A stretch of DNA of 64,000 bases from Kryptolebias marmoratus (GCF_001649575.2 NC_051435.1:7129633-7193632); one strand, 5' to 3'; shown: positions 12,498 through 26,200, counted from the stretch's first letter. Translations and numbers: made by a program. Notes: generated from the sequence alone by a model not told the origin.

Positions 12498-13589
12498 GCA
12501 TATGGGATAGCGTTGTACAACAATACAAAATAAGACAATATAACATGATACAAAATAATCTATTTGAAGGCTCTTTCTGGAAATTATTCTGCATCCTTAA
12601 CCAAATTCAGTCACAGTATTAGGCTGATACACAGAGTTTCACACACAGCACTTTTAAAGTCATGACATTAATTAAATCAAATGACACTGGAATCACCACA
12701 CTTTCTATCCAAGTCTTGTCTTGAAAGGTAATAATATACTAAATATTTGGATGAGAGAAAAGTTTTTCAGAGTAGCAATTTTACAGGCAGCATTGTCACA
12801 CAATGATCCTGGAAAAATGTTTTTAAAATTTCCTGTAAATATTCATTTTGCCACATTGTGATTCTAGTCTCAGTGCAGGGAAGTTGTAATGAAGCCATTA
12901 AATCAAGGAACGCTCTGTGTCAACCTTAAACCTCCATGAGCCAGTCTTAATGGCTTTTATCTGTCAATCAGTGCTTTTGCACTTACTACCACCCTGCGTA
13001 AATGAATTCAAATCCTTCGTTTTCCACCCCGATGACATGTGGCATGCCTGGAAATGGATGTCCTCCAGTGAAGCGCTGAAGTGATCCCTGCAGATTTTTT
13101 AAAAGGGAAAAGTTAGGCCTGTCAGTTCACGGCCATAAAGAGGGTGTTTAAAGGTTTTAGCCCACTGGGGCTTTTGAATTACACGGTGAACGCTTGTTCT
13201 CTCAATGCATTTAGTACTGAGGGGCGGGGAAAAAAACAACGCACTTTGCAAGAAAGACATTTGCATTTAAGGCGTTTATATTGTAATTGGTGAGATATTT
13301 TGAATGCAAATGATGTGAATTCAGGCAACCGGCCAAAAGCATGTTGCTGGTACACAGCAAAGCTTTGTTTTGTTGCTTTTATGCTTTTAGGTTTAATCAA
13401 GTTTGTTTATGTTGTTATAATTAAATTCTGTTAAATAGATTTTACACTGGGAACATGTATGGTTTTGCCTGAATAGTAAAGAAAAATCAACACAAAAACT
13501 TTAAATGAGAAGCATATATCTGCAAAAATGTACATAATTTATGTTTTATGAATAGAAGAGCTCCAACAGCCATTTTAATTTTAAATTGT

Positions 13590-14040
13590 AAAATTAAAGA
13601 CCTAGTGTCCCTTGAAGAATGCCCGTGGCCCGCTGCATTTGATGCCAGAGTTTTAAACTAAGATTGTCTGATGATGACAAAGATTAGAGTTATAGACATT
13701 TTGGTTTAACCTTGTTTTGCCGTTAGCATGACGTTATGCATGATCTCATGTGACATTATGAGATCTCATGAGATATGTTAACACTAGGAGTTTCAGCTAC
13801 CACCAGCCAGATTTTAGCTCAGTATGTGTAAAATTGACTGAGTTGATGCCATTTTTGTGTAGACGAAGGCTGATTGTCTCTGGTGGCCAACATGAATTAA
13901 GCTGACTCCAAAAGTTAATCACTTGTAGATGTACATCCAATGATTACTTTCTAAGAGTTTCACAAAAATTTGTAAGTGGTTTTTGAGATATTTTGCTAAC
14001 AGACAAATACATGCATGCACAGATAGGTGATAATTAGGTA
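13590..14040 (+). repeat. Dispersed repeat family A, copy 4
   Basis: Starts TTAAAGACCTAGTGTCCCTT and holds CTACCACCAGCCAGATTTTA, GTGGCCAACATGAATTAAG, GTTAATCACTTGTAGATGTA and GATATTTTGCTAACAGACAA, ending near GATAGGTGATAATTAGG, a decayed terminal hairpin. It is nearly full length with many substitutions. Confidence 0.8.
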
Positions 14041-14877
14041 TCTTTAGAAGCTGAGTCATTTTAAGTAAATACCGTAATTATAAAGCAATGCAGAAAAACT
14101 GTTTAAGATTAACATTGTTATTGGGGATTCCAGCTTGTGGAGGAAAGTATGAGGTAAGACCTTTAACAGCATGATAGAGAAACTGATAACATGTTTAAAT
14201 CAACTTTTTAATGCCATTCAAGGTCTCAAATTGCACAGAACACAAATAGTGCTATATTAGGACCTGATATCGTTCTTGATTCACTCAAACGAATACAATA
14301 GATCTTTTCTCTCACTCTGTAACTTCCTGCTTTGCTTCAGCTTGTCGACACCAGCGCCAAGTCCCCACTTGGGATCTGCCCAAGTCAGCGCTGATACCTT
14401 CGCTAAATTTGGTGTGAGCCGTAACAAGAGAAAAACACTCCATCAATCACACTGAAGATGTATAGAGAGAGAGAGCAACTCGAAGAGGGTTCAGTATCTG
14501 AGGAATAAACCAGTGGAAGCTCTGCCAACAACCATTTCCTGGGTGAGGTGATGGGAAAATTTCCCCCTTCCTCCCTGGGGATATCATTTGGGAACGCACT
14601 GGCGTCCTTCAGAGCCAGAAGTTTCAGAGCGGAACCCAGGCACTTGGTTGGGGCGTTGCAAGTGTTTCTGAAGTAAAAATCCTCCTTTGCCTCAGTTGCT
14701 TGCTCTATCAGATAAAGACTGCCAGTTGAGGCTTAAGTGTGTCAATGAACCCGGGTGGAGGCGGGGAATCAATGATAAAGTGCAGCTTACCTCCTCAGCT
14801 CCAGCCAAATAGAGATTAAACCATTTCAACCTAATAGCACATGTCAGTCAAAAGTCACACTTGAGTACTTGAACGCG

Positions 14878-14897
14878 CTCTCTCTCTCTCTCTCTCC
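14878..14897 (+). repeat. (CT)n microsatellite
   Basis: About nine CT units in a run. A short complementary (GA)n run lies at about 14463-14475. Confidence 0.8.
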
Positions 14898-15620
14898 ATT
14901 GCCACCTCCCGTTTTCTAATCACTTCCTCTGAAAAGATGTTGCAATTTGGAAACATGCAAAGTGGCTGTCAGAGAAGCAACTGAAAACCCATGTGTACCA
15001 CATCAGAGCCTGAGCTGTGATCTGTAATTGTCAGCCATTTCTCTGAATCCTCAAACAAGACTCAATTTGAGAGTAACCATTTGTGCTTCAGTCGAAGACG
15101 CATGCATACACGCCGAGCACAAACTAGCATGCACAAACACTGAGATCAAAGGCCCCAGAGGTCTATTACAGCATGAAATACAGCTGGCTTTCTGAACAGC
15201 AGCTTTTCTAAACGATACTCATTTCTTGCTCTAATCACTGTTGTGGACATTGCAGAATTGCCCACCGTTCCATAGAATTACTTGACTGAAACCAATAATG
15301 GTGGCTTTGATTTGTTGTTCAGCCGTCTCACATGCGGAAACACCCTGTGGTCTGTAAATGAGAACTTGTGTTGTTTCGCCAGTGTCCCTAATTTAGACAT
15401 CATGGCGCTCATTAGGTGGATCAAGCTGATATCAAAGTCAGAGAGCAGACAACGGGGCTGTGTCACTGTCCATTTAATGATTCTGCTGCAGTTTATTCAT
15501 ATTGTTTGTTGTGTTGCTGTCATTTCTCTGGTGCCTTGACCTCTACAGCCATGAAATTTTCTCAGTTTTTATACCTTCATAGATGCCCCTTTTTAATGTC
15601 ATGTTTGGATACAATTATTT

Positions 15621-15760
15621 TAAACCCTGAGGAGACCCTAACCCTAGCCCTGAGCCAAAAGGCCCTAACCCCTTAAACCCTGAGGAAACCCTAACCCTAG
15701 CCCTGAGCCAAAAGGCCCTAACCCCTTAAACCCTGAGGAGTCCCTAACCCTAACCCTCTT
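15621..15760 (+). repeat. Telomere-like 53-bp minisatellite
   Basis: Units start TAAACCCTGAGGA at 15621, 15674 and 15727, a constant 53-bp spacing, giving about 2.6 copies. Each unit contains CCCTAACCCTAG and CCCTAACCCC, that is, C-strand vertebrate telomere hexamers, with CCTGAGCCAAAAGG between them. The third unit ends in CCCTAACCCTAACCCT. It is internal to an intron and far from any evident chromosome end. Confidence 0.8.
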
Positions 15761-16097
15761 GTTGTTCAAAATTAAAGTCAAAATGTCTTTTTTTGAGTGC
15801 GGCCAGAGTCTGTGCAGGCAGGATGTGGTTGTAACCTCCGTTCAAAAGTCCCTCCTGACCCCTTCCAGCCATTAACAGGCTGTGAGACTGACAGTCACAG
15901 TGTAATATGACATTTTTCATAAAACCTCAAATAACTTATTGAAACTTAACATTTTTTTTTTAAATATGCATATTGGAACATACAGCAGAAAAGTAAGAAA
16001 TATGTGTTAACAAAAAAGAAATGATCTGAAGTGTATTTTAATTTTACAGTTAGAAAAATGTCCTGATCATTTACACGGAGCAGATAAAACTTTAAAA

Positions 16098-16172
16098 ATG
16101 TACTGGAACCAGCCACTAGGGGGCACTCATCCTTTGTGGCTTCAATTTCCAGCCTCCAGTCTTGTCTCTATT
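16098..16172. repeat. Short dispersed repeat fragment
   Basis: TGTACTGGAACCAGCCACTA, a run through GGCTTCAATTTCCAG, and CTATTTATA match in order a segment at 34843-34935 (TGTACTGGAAGCAGCCGACA ... GGCTTCAACCTCTGG ... ATTTATAGTC). It is a fragment of an interspersed element of unknown class. Confidence 0.55.
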
Positions 16173-17257
16173 TATAACACATCTGAGTGATATAGATTGG
16201 CATCAACATAACTCTGTAATGTATCAGTTAGAACATGTAAATAATTAAATAGTGCTCTTTATATGGTGGTTAAAAAACATAAGATCAGACAGGCAGAAAT
16301 ACAAACCCAAGTGTTGCCTGCAGTTGCTCACATATAAGCGTCAGAGTATACTGTAGATACCAACTTTACCTAATATCTCTAATGTTTTTGTGTTTAAAAA
16401 GGCCAAAGGAGATACACTCAGCTCCACTCTCTTTTAAAAGGAGTGTGTTGTTCTGACAGAGCCTGAAGCACGCTGCATCCATGCAAAGACAGATCCAAAC
16501 CTGGACACCTGCCATACCTGGTTATGGTTTCTATGTTCTGATTGTACCTTCACAGTTCAGTGGAGGGATTGCGTAAGTGCTCGACTGAATAATGGTTCAA
16601 AACAAACTACTGTTGGAATCAAAGTTTACCCAGGATGGGAAAACACACACAGATCAGAATGAGTGCTCATCCCTGTGTTTGGTGGCGCTCGCTGGTTCCC
16701 AACCTTTATTTTTGATTTTGGAGCTTTTGTTTGCATGTGGCTCACAGTTTGTGCCTTTAAAACTCCGAGGAGATAAAAGTTAAACGGCTTGTAAGCTGGA
16801 TATTTTCTGCAGTGCTGCAGTTTAGATGAGAGGCATAAACAAAGAGATGATGTGTCCCCTCTGAGACAGCTCCCCTGATAGGTGGAGCTGTGATAGCTTA
16901 TTTAAAGCAGCCTCTTTATTATTATCTTTTTTAAAAAAGAAAAAAAGATTTAAAAGTGTCTTGTGTCTTTTGATGATACGGGATGCCGGTACTATTGAGC
17001 TGCTCTGTGCAGAGTTTGTACAGCCAGTGGTAGAAATTGATTCAAATACAGCTTATCTCAGTCCATGAGGGACTGAGCCAGCAGACTGAGCCCAGAGGTT
17101 TGTGGGTAATATTCAGCAACTCATGCAGGCGAACACTCAGCTTGTTTATTTATTTTTTGCTCCATATCTCTGCAGTCATTTCAATGCACTGCTTGTCACA
17201 ACCAGTGTGTGGACTCTGTCGTGTTCACGGTGATGATATGAATCTGTCCCTTCACAG

Positions 17258-20200
17258 GTTTACACCAGATATGGGAAATGCTACACTTTTAATGGCAACA
17301 AGACTACATCCAGGAAAACCAAGCAGGGTGGAATGGGAAACGGGCTGGAGATCATGTTGGATATCCAGCAGGATGAGTATCTGCCCATCTGGAGAGAGAC
17401 AAGTAAGCCTTAAAACCATTTGTTTGTTTGTAATCTGTTCCCATCATTTAATACTTTTGTTGTGGTTTTAAAGACTACCTACAGTGCCTTGCTAAAGTAC
17501 CCATCCCTTTTGATAATCGTTCTATAACCCCAATTCGAAAAAGTTGGAATATTGTGTAAAATGACAATAAAAACAGAATGCACTGGTTTACAAATCTTAT
17601 AAACCCATAATTTGTTTATATTGGAACATAGCAAATGTTGAAACTAAGAAATTGTAGTTTTTTGGGAAAAGAAAATAAGTTCATTTTGAATTTTATGGCA
17701 GGAACACATCTCAGCAGACAGGACATGGGCAACTAAGGCTGGAACAGTAAGTGGTATGAAAAAGAAACAGCTGGAGGAGAATTTTGCAACTAATTGGGTT
17801 AATTGGCAACAGGTCAGGAAGTGGACTGGGTATAATAATTACTTTGCTTCAACGTTTCATGTTTGTTGTGTTCCATTGTGAATAAAATATGGATTTATGA
17901 GATGTACATATCATTCTGTCCCTAATGAGAAAAAACATCACCACAGTATGATGCTGCCACCACCATGCTTCACTGTAGGGATAGTGTTCTCAGCATGATG
18001 AGAGGTGTTAGATTTGCCTCAAACATGGTATCCTTGACAGCCCAAATGTTCAGGTTTGGTCTCAGCTGACCACAGCGCCTTGTTTAGGGATGAAATTTTT
18101 TTTTGCCACTTCCTTGAAGCTCAGCTCTGTGCAGCTTGTATTGGTCCCATGGACAGATCCTCCTACCTCTGCCGAAGAGCTGCCCAGGGTTATCTTCTTC
18201 ATCCTGGATGGTTTTTCTGAATAATGCTCATGATTTTTGGTGGATGACACTCTGTTGGCTTCATTTTTCCATTTCCTAATAATGGATCTATTGGAGCTCT
18301 GTGGGATGCTCAGGGTTCTGGGATATATTTTTGTAACCTAACCCTGATCTGTACTTCCCCACAACTTTGTCTCTGACTTGTGCGGAGGGTTCCTTAGTCT
18401 GCATGCGGTCTCTTGCTTGGTGGTAGCCCTCACTAGTTCGAAGTGTTACTCTGGTATTGATTCTGGGGGCTATCGGAAAAGGGCTGTATCATTTGACAGG
18501 TTTGGATAATTTGACACTCAGATTGCTCACAGGTGGATATTATTTAACAAATTATGTGGATTCTGAAATTAATGCTTGACACTTGGGGCTAAAAAAAATT
18601 AAATCCAGTTTATTCTTTTCATTTAACTTCATTAATCTGTAGTATTTTTTGAAGAATTATTGCTTTTAGTCAAATTAAAAATCCAATTAAAGTCCAGGTT
18701 GTGGGGCAAGAAAATAGAAAGATTCCCAAGAGAAATGGATACTTTTGCAACCCACTGTACATTTTTCCACGGCATATACTGTAAAAAAAAAGTGCTTTTT
18801 GATTGCACCTGAAAATAGTGACTTGTAAAAGAGAAATCCTGAACTAAATCCACTCCCTCAGATCTGTGCTTGCACAGTTGGTGGCTCATAAAATCAATCC
18901 CTTCTGGTTGATTTTATGAAATGTGTTTGAAATATGGTTTGCAGTTAGCATCAAACTGAGTTCAAGCTGTCAGATGATGCAGATGTCTGAAATTCCCACT
19001 CACTTTGCACCACTACGTGCCTGTGCTCTGTTTCATCCCGGCGAGAAGATGAGACATCTCTGGAGGCCGGCATCCGAGTTCAGATCCACAGTCAGGACGA
19101 GCCCCCGTACATCCACCAGCTGGGCTTCGGCGTCTCCCCCGGCTTCCAGACCTTTGTTTCTTGTCAGGAGCAAAGGGTAGGTGTTTTTCATCCCTGCACA
19201 CCGTCTCCACCACCCCCTCTGACCTCCACTACCATTCCCCCTGCTACTGTTCTCCCCCGGGTGACTCAAACTGCTGTCTAATAAATCTCTGTGTACGCAG
19301 CTGACCTACCTGCCCCAGCCCTGGGGGAACTGCCGCTCCACCAGCAAGGAGAAGTTCCCGGGATACGACACGTACAGCATCAGCGCCTGTCGCTTGCTCT
19401 GCGAGACCAACGAAGTCATGCGGGTGTGCAGCTGCAGAATGGTGCACATGCCCGGTAAGATCCCACTTTACACTGTCTTTAAAGCAAGAAGCATCTGTTG
19501 CATAAACTCATCAAAATAAACACAAATTAGAAATGTGTCCTTTGGTTAAAAGTTACAGGTTATATACGCTGAAAAGTGTAGAACAAATGAGCGTTAATTA
19601 GTTATGAGCCAGTTCAGTGGCGATGAAGACAGAGTAACAAAACATAAAATGTTAAAAATGGAGTCATTCTCAATTTTTTTTTTTTTTGTCTACTCCAAGG
19701 CCAAAATTCCTGTCTGTAATTGATTACTGGTCTTGGTTGTCCTTGTAAGATGTTTTTACTCCTAGATGCCTTGAAAGTGCGTTGCTTTTTTGCATTTTTG
19801 GACACTTAACTAACATAAATAATTTCTTATCATTTTGGTTATTAATTGCCACACCAATCTTTTGTTTATCATGACCCCTGTCTGTGTATAAATGCAGGGT
19901 TGTTTTTGTCAAATCCTTGTTTTAGTTGGATTGCACAGGGTACTTCAGTGGCAGGTGATAATGCTTTCTGCGCATGTTTGTGTATGTCCTTGTGCTTATG
20001 TGTCTGTTAGCAAAAAATTTTATGAACAACTTGGTGAGTGTTCATGACGCACATGTACAACTGATTAGCTTTTCAAGTCAACCCAAATCAAGATGGCCGT
20101 CACAACTAATGAACCTTACCCTTTACAAAAATGGCTCTACCTCAGTGAATTGTACATATATTGTATTAAAATGTGGTGTGGGTATAGGTGACAGTCACTC

Positions 20201-23200
20201 ACAACAGATTTTCCAAGCACTAACAGATTACATGAGATATCATACGAGATGCATAACATTTTAACAAAACAATTCTGTCATTTCTCTACATAAGATGATT
20301 TTAGTTTAAAACTCTGGCATGAAAGGTGATGGGTGATATGCTAAGCCCTTTTAGCTTTTAGGTAAGTTTATTATTTGACTTCATCTTCCTGCTAATATAA
20401 TGTTGTTTGCATTTTGCTCCCCTACAGCCCACAAATGAACAAAATTTAAAGCTACGTGTTATAATAATCTAATGTGCTGCAGCTCTGATGTTAACCATAT
20501 TTACCATCTTTGTTTAGCATGTTAGCATGGAGATATTTATCCTGTCCTATCCTAAATGCAAAGCATAGCTGGGGTTGATGGGAATGAAATTGGTTTTCTC
20601 TGATGTGGTCAGGAACCAATTTTGAAATGATGACAGCTTATAAAGGCATCATCAAAGTTATCATAACTCATTTTAATGGGTCCGCTGCCGTTAGTCTGTT
20701 AGATTAAAAGTCAGAAGGTCATCACAATCAGCAGGATTTGTCATCTGGAAAGAATGAATGTTAGAACAAAATTTCATGGTAGTAAATCTAATCGTTGTTG
20801 AGACATGATCCAAATTTATGGCTGTCAAAACTATTATTATTTTTCTTTAACGAGAACACTGATTACTGTTGTAACACCAATTAAACAGCCTCCTTCGTTG
20901 AGGGCTGGAACATGTTGCAGAATCTGACAAACATGCTGTGAAATGTTTAGGCTCACTCAATGTGCGTGTGTGTGTGCGTCATTACAGCTTGAGTTCAGAA
21001 AGTCAAAGAGCTGAGTCACTGAATGCTAACTGTTTGACTGAAGTGGCTAACTGGATAACGAACATGATGAAGACAGCAGGGTTTTAGTGTGAGGAAGGAA
21101 ACTTGTACAATCCTCCAGACTGTTCCAGACTGAATAAATCAGTGGTTTCAGGTGGAACGTTTGAAGCTGATTTGTTATTTTTGGAAATCCAAAAGAGGAA
21201 ATCCCATCATGTCATGAATGATGTAGTTTTCTTTTTAACAACTGAGGTAAGAAGTAAGTTTAGACTTTCTGATGCAGACTTTGCACTGAAAACTGTTCCC
21301 GGGACTAAAATACCTGTTCTGGATGAGCTGAGAGTTGTCTGAACTTTACTGCAGTTATTGACTTTTTTCCTTATAGTAGAAATATTTGTTTTATATGTTT
21401 TGCAACAGCTTTTATTTTATCCACTACTAGACACTTAAACCTCCATTACTCTTTTTATCGCTCGCCGCCGAAGGCTAAGATGGAGCAATAATGTTTTTTC
21501 CTGAAGTCTGGATGTGTGTTCGTTTGTCTGTAGCAAAATATCTCATGAACAAGTGAACAGATCTTAATGAAACTTTCAGAATATTAATTATTGGCCTATT
21601 TAAGGTGACCGTCATAGCTAATCGACATTAGCTTACACAAAAATGGCTGTGAATTTTACAAATATTGAGCTAAAATGTGGTGTGGTAGTAGCAGAGAGTC
21701 ATTCACAACACATACTCCGAGCTCTAATAGATCATGTGAGATATCCTAATATTACATGACTTTTCTCATGATGTTATTTTCAAGGTTTTACCAAAACGGC
21801 TGTAACTCTATAATTTCTCAACAAAAGATGATCTTAGTTTCAATTTCTGGCATAAAAGGCGGTGGGTGATATGCATTCCTTCAAGAAATGCTAGACCTTT
21901 AATTTATAAAAGTCTTGGAGAGCTCTGTAGGTGTTACCATCATAAAACCACTTTATTGGCAGAATAACCATTACTAGAATTAGTCAGAGGTTTAACTAAG
22001 GCTGACTGCACCTGTGTCTCGGTTTATGCAAAGGTTAGAACCTACCCAACGTGACCCAACACACTACAGTTTGTAAAAAGGAAATTCACATTTAAAACTA
22101 AAGCATATGGCTCACAAGGAGCAAGAGCTGATTTGTTAGGTTTCGTTTTAGAAGCTGCTTCCTAAAAGGGAAGTTAGTAAAAGAAGAGTGAGTTGGAGCT
22201 GCAGCAGAGAAAACGTCGGCTTGTAGCCAAAAGCAAAGAAATCAGCCAGGAGTCTCTGTGGTCCAGTTTTTGTTTTTCTGTAGCATATGATTTCACATTG
22301 CAGTTTGTTTTTAATGCACAACTAAAACTGAGGAGATTCTAGGGCAGAAGATGTGACATCCTCCAACAAATGAGGACACTTGTTCACCTGGATGTGGTCC
22401 AGAAGCACAAACTCTGATTTGATGAACCTACCTTTGTCTTTTTTCCTGTAAAAAGTAAAAGTTAAAGTCAAAAGATAGAAAGTTAAGTTGTTGAAGAACA
22501 GAATAAACCCTTTGATTGTGTTTGAAGTTTTTACATTTTCACATAGTTTGTTTCATTTCATCATCTTTATAAAAATGGAGCCATAAGGCTCAAGTGTTTA
22601 TTTGAGTATGCAGAGAATTTGATCAACCTTGTTGCGATGCGCCTGTTTTTCACAAATGCAGATCTGTCAAAAGTAATTACAAGTCTGAATTGTAAGAATA
22701 TTCCAGATGAAACACATTTTTTTCAAATAAAAACCTAATAAATGTGATACTTTAAACCAACTAATAGTGAGCAAAGAAGTTGGGTTATTGACTGGATATA
22801 TTACTTCTTATTTATTATGTCAAACTTTTCTGGGCTGTTTGTTGCCAAGAAAAGAGTGTTTGGTCACATTGTGGGTTTCCTCCCATTAGTGCTCTGCACT
22901 TCTCAGTAATGATTCAAATTTATTGCTTAATATCAACAGAGATGACTCCATAAAGTTGTGGGAAGCAGTTGGTTTATTAGTTCACCACAAAACAATAAGA
23001 GCAAATAGTTTTCACTGCGTTGATGTCAGAGCTGAATCAAATGAAACGCATTTTGCCTAATTCTGTAAATAAATAAAAGCTCAGTTCTTCAGTGCTCAGT
23101 GTTACAGTTGGCTTCTGTGCGACTCAATTTATTATTTGGAAGTTTAAAACTAAAGGCCTAAAATTCCTTATCACCCACTGCTTGTTAGATTAAGATCATC

Positions 23201-26200
23201 TTATGTTGAGCAAACTTTGAGCGTTGGGAATGACTCTCAGCTACCACCACATCACATTTTAGCTCAGTATCTGTAAAACTGATTAAGTTTTAGTTATTTT
23301 TGTATCACCTTTTGTGTTCAAAAAGTTCTGAAAAAGATTTTGGGACGATTTTCCTTTAAAAGCAGAACCACCTTGCTGTACTTTTTTTGGGGGGGGGTTA
23401 AAAAAAAAGAGTCCTCTTTAAACTTTATTCAACATTTAAAACTATTCTTTAAATATACTGCTTTATTTCACTTTTAGAAATGTATTTTTAGAGCGTGGAG
23501 GCAAAAGCTGCTCCCTGTCAGCTGTCCACACGTCAAGGACCAGAACAACTTAATAGCTTTTTTTAGGTGGTCATCCAAATACAGAAATAGAGTGAAACAC
23601 TAAAATATTAATCCAGGACCAGACAAAAATACAGTTTACCTTCTACACCTCAATGTTCACGAGTTTATTTGTGTTAAAAGAAAGAGTTTTTAGATTTCTT
23701 TTCAATTCTGTGAAGCTGGTTTTGTTATATTTTGTTAGCAAAGAATGAAAACAGCACCTCACAAACAGATAAAGGGATATATCTAATTTTAGGTTTGTCT
23801 GTAGGTGTTTTTTTCACATATCTTTACAGATATTTGTTCAAAATGAGTGGGTGTGTTTCTGCAAAGCGGAGTAAGTGTAGTGTTGAGTTTAAGGCTGATT
23901 GCTGTGGTTTGATCCTGTTTTTAGGGGAGGATTATGGGTTGGTTAAGGGCTAGGGAGGAGCGTTAGTTGTCCTTGTTGCTAATCATGGTGATCAAAGTCG
24001 CTGTGGCATCAGCTGCTGCATCCCAGCTGAGACTAGATTTCTGTTATAATAATCACATGAAGAAAGTCATACGGTGAATAATTCTGAAAATGGTGGGTGT
24101 GCAGCAAAGATGGTAAATGTAATCCAACATGCTGAAAGGGCCATGGATGCAAAGGTTACACTTTTACACAGTTTTGTTGCATATATAGTAAAAAAAAAAA
24201 TTGGCCTGGAGAAAATAAATATTTATAACTAATGACAAATTATGACTAATTTTATTGAAACTTTCAGGAAATAATCATGTACAGCTGATTAACTTTTGGA
24301 GACAACCCAATTCAAGATGGCTGCCACAGCCAATTGGCCTCAGAAAACCCAAAATGAATATACCTCAGCCAATTTTACAGATACTGAGCTAAAATGTGAT
24401 GAATAATTTCACCAACAATACTCTGAGCTTAACTTTTACAGTTACTTCATTTCAAGATGGCCACCACAGCTACCTGATACTAGACAACACAAAAAGGGGA
24501 TAACTCAGTCAAATTTACAGATATTGAGATAAAATTTGGTGTGGTAGTAGCTGAGAGTCGTCTACAACATGTGCTATTAGCGCAAGATCTCGCAATTTTG
24601 CATGAGATCATACAACAGGTTAATTCGAAAGTTTGATCAAATCTCCAGCCTCATGATTAGATGGTTTTTGTTTCAAACTGTGGCATGAAAGGAAAGCTTG
24701 GCCTTTCATTTATCTGAGTTTTCCTTTCATTTTCTTCAGGATGGGGAAGTAAACTTCCAGAAAACATCAACTTCATGAACATTTCACAGACAGACGAGCA
24801 CACCACTGCAAATTAATTGAGTTGCTGATGAATACCTGTCACTAATGGCCCCGGCTGTATGTTTGTCTGCCAGTTAGTGCCTCATTGATTGGTTTTTAAA
24901 GACTTTCTAAATATGCCTCACGGGTGGAGCCAACATGCTCCATTTCTCACAGCAATCAGGGGCAGACGTCCGAGATGAGGTGCAGGTTATGTGGATGGAA
25001 GTCATCCTCGGTGCGCCTGCCTTCGTTTGGAGATGAATGATAAGCTGTGGAGTTGTTGTTCACAGCCACGCTTCCTCATCGCGGCCGACACGGGTCACTG
25101 ATCATTTTGTTTCAGATTGATCGGAGTCATTTTCCGCTCTCCTTTCTTTCTTTCTTTCCTTCTTTTTTTTCTTCCAGGAACTGCAGATATCTGCCCTCCC
25201 AGTAAAATCAGCTGTGTTGACAAAGCGCTCGGTAAGAAAACAATCTTCCTTCATTTCTTTTCCCATTACAATAGTCTCCCCTGAGGCGGAAATGGAAACA
25301 CAATCAGTAAATATGACAATGATTTTTTTTTTATTATTTTTTTTTTTTTCTGGTTACACAAATACCTGTAGGTAGAGTAGATATTTTGAAATTGCTTTTT
25401 CACAAATTGTGATTTAGTCACTTCGGAGCTTGATGACTCTGCTGCTTTTAATGTTGAACTGTTCAAAGCAAACCTGCGCTTCATTCCTGAATATCTGCAC
25501 CCCTCCTCATCCTCAGAGTCTCCTCTCTTCCAGCAAATATCATAATTGAACCTTGGTTTCAAAGAAATCCCAATAAAAAAGGTCCATTTTATTGACTTGG
25601 CAGCACAATTATCATTTCTCAGCCAAATAAGCCAGAAATTTAATTACGTTCTCTTTTCTCTGAACTCAGACCCTGTTTAAAATGTGGCTGAATGAAGATC
25701 TTTGATATATCTTACAAGAATGGGCCACATTCATGTGGGTCATCCTCCTGAATCAAACAGAGCGAAAAGATTCCCCCTCCATCAAAGTAATACATTAAAG
25801 AATAATTTCTGTATTTATATTGTAGAAGCGCTTTGTTCCTGCACCAGACAGAATATATGCCATCATGCTCCTGCATACAAATAACCTGATTGTTAGAGTT
25901 ATAAAATACGTGAATCATTAAATCATAATTACTGCTTTCAGAGCTTCCTCTGGCCTTTTTTTTGTCTGGACCGAATGTATTCAGAATTTTAAAGAGAAAA
26001 GCCATTTAAAGAGTGTTGTGTTATTTTAGAGTTTGGATCATAAATATGGATCTGGTTATGGCTACGTATGCCTGCATGTTAATTGAATAAAAGGTACGAG
26101 TCTTCAGCACCACTTACTTTGCTTAATCATTTATTCAACTAGCAATTATTGTCACGTGATTACTGTCAGCACCATTTCTGCAGCAGCCTGTTAATAGTCA

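Larger units (their letters stand above)
1..17257 (+). other. 3' part of a long asic4 intron (no coding exon seen)
   Basis: No open frame here resembles the ASIC N-terminus (cytosolic leader, TM1, start of the ectodomain), which is normally one large exon, so that exon should lie upstream and this is intronic. Visible contents are copies of two dispersed repeat families, a TIR element, a reversed SINE-like element, a telomere-like minisatellite and short simple repeats, listed separately. Between them lie repeat-poor blocks, for example 1-780, 9190-9420, 12890-13080 and 14330-14790, which may be conserved regulatory sequence. An unrecognised nested gene cannot be excluded. Confidence 0.6.

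Noticed and set aside
16682..16712. hAT-like terminus (GCTGGTTCCCAACCTTTATT)
   Set aside because: Only one short end was seen, with no partner and no duplication; too weak to call.
17037..17471. 144-residue plus-strand open frame
   Set aside because: It overlaps the asic4 exon 17258-17402 in the wrong frame. The frame reading [10 protein letters not shown] matches ASIC proteins and splices correctly.
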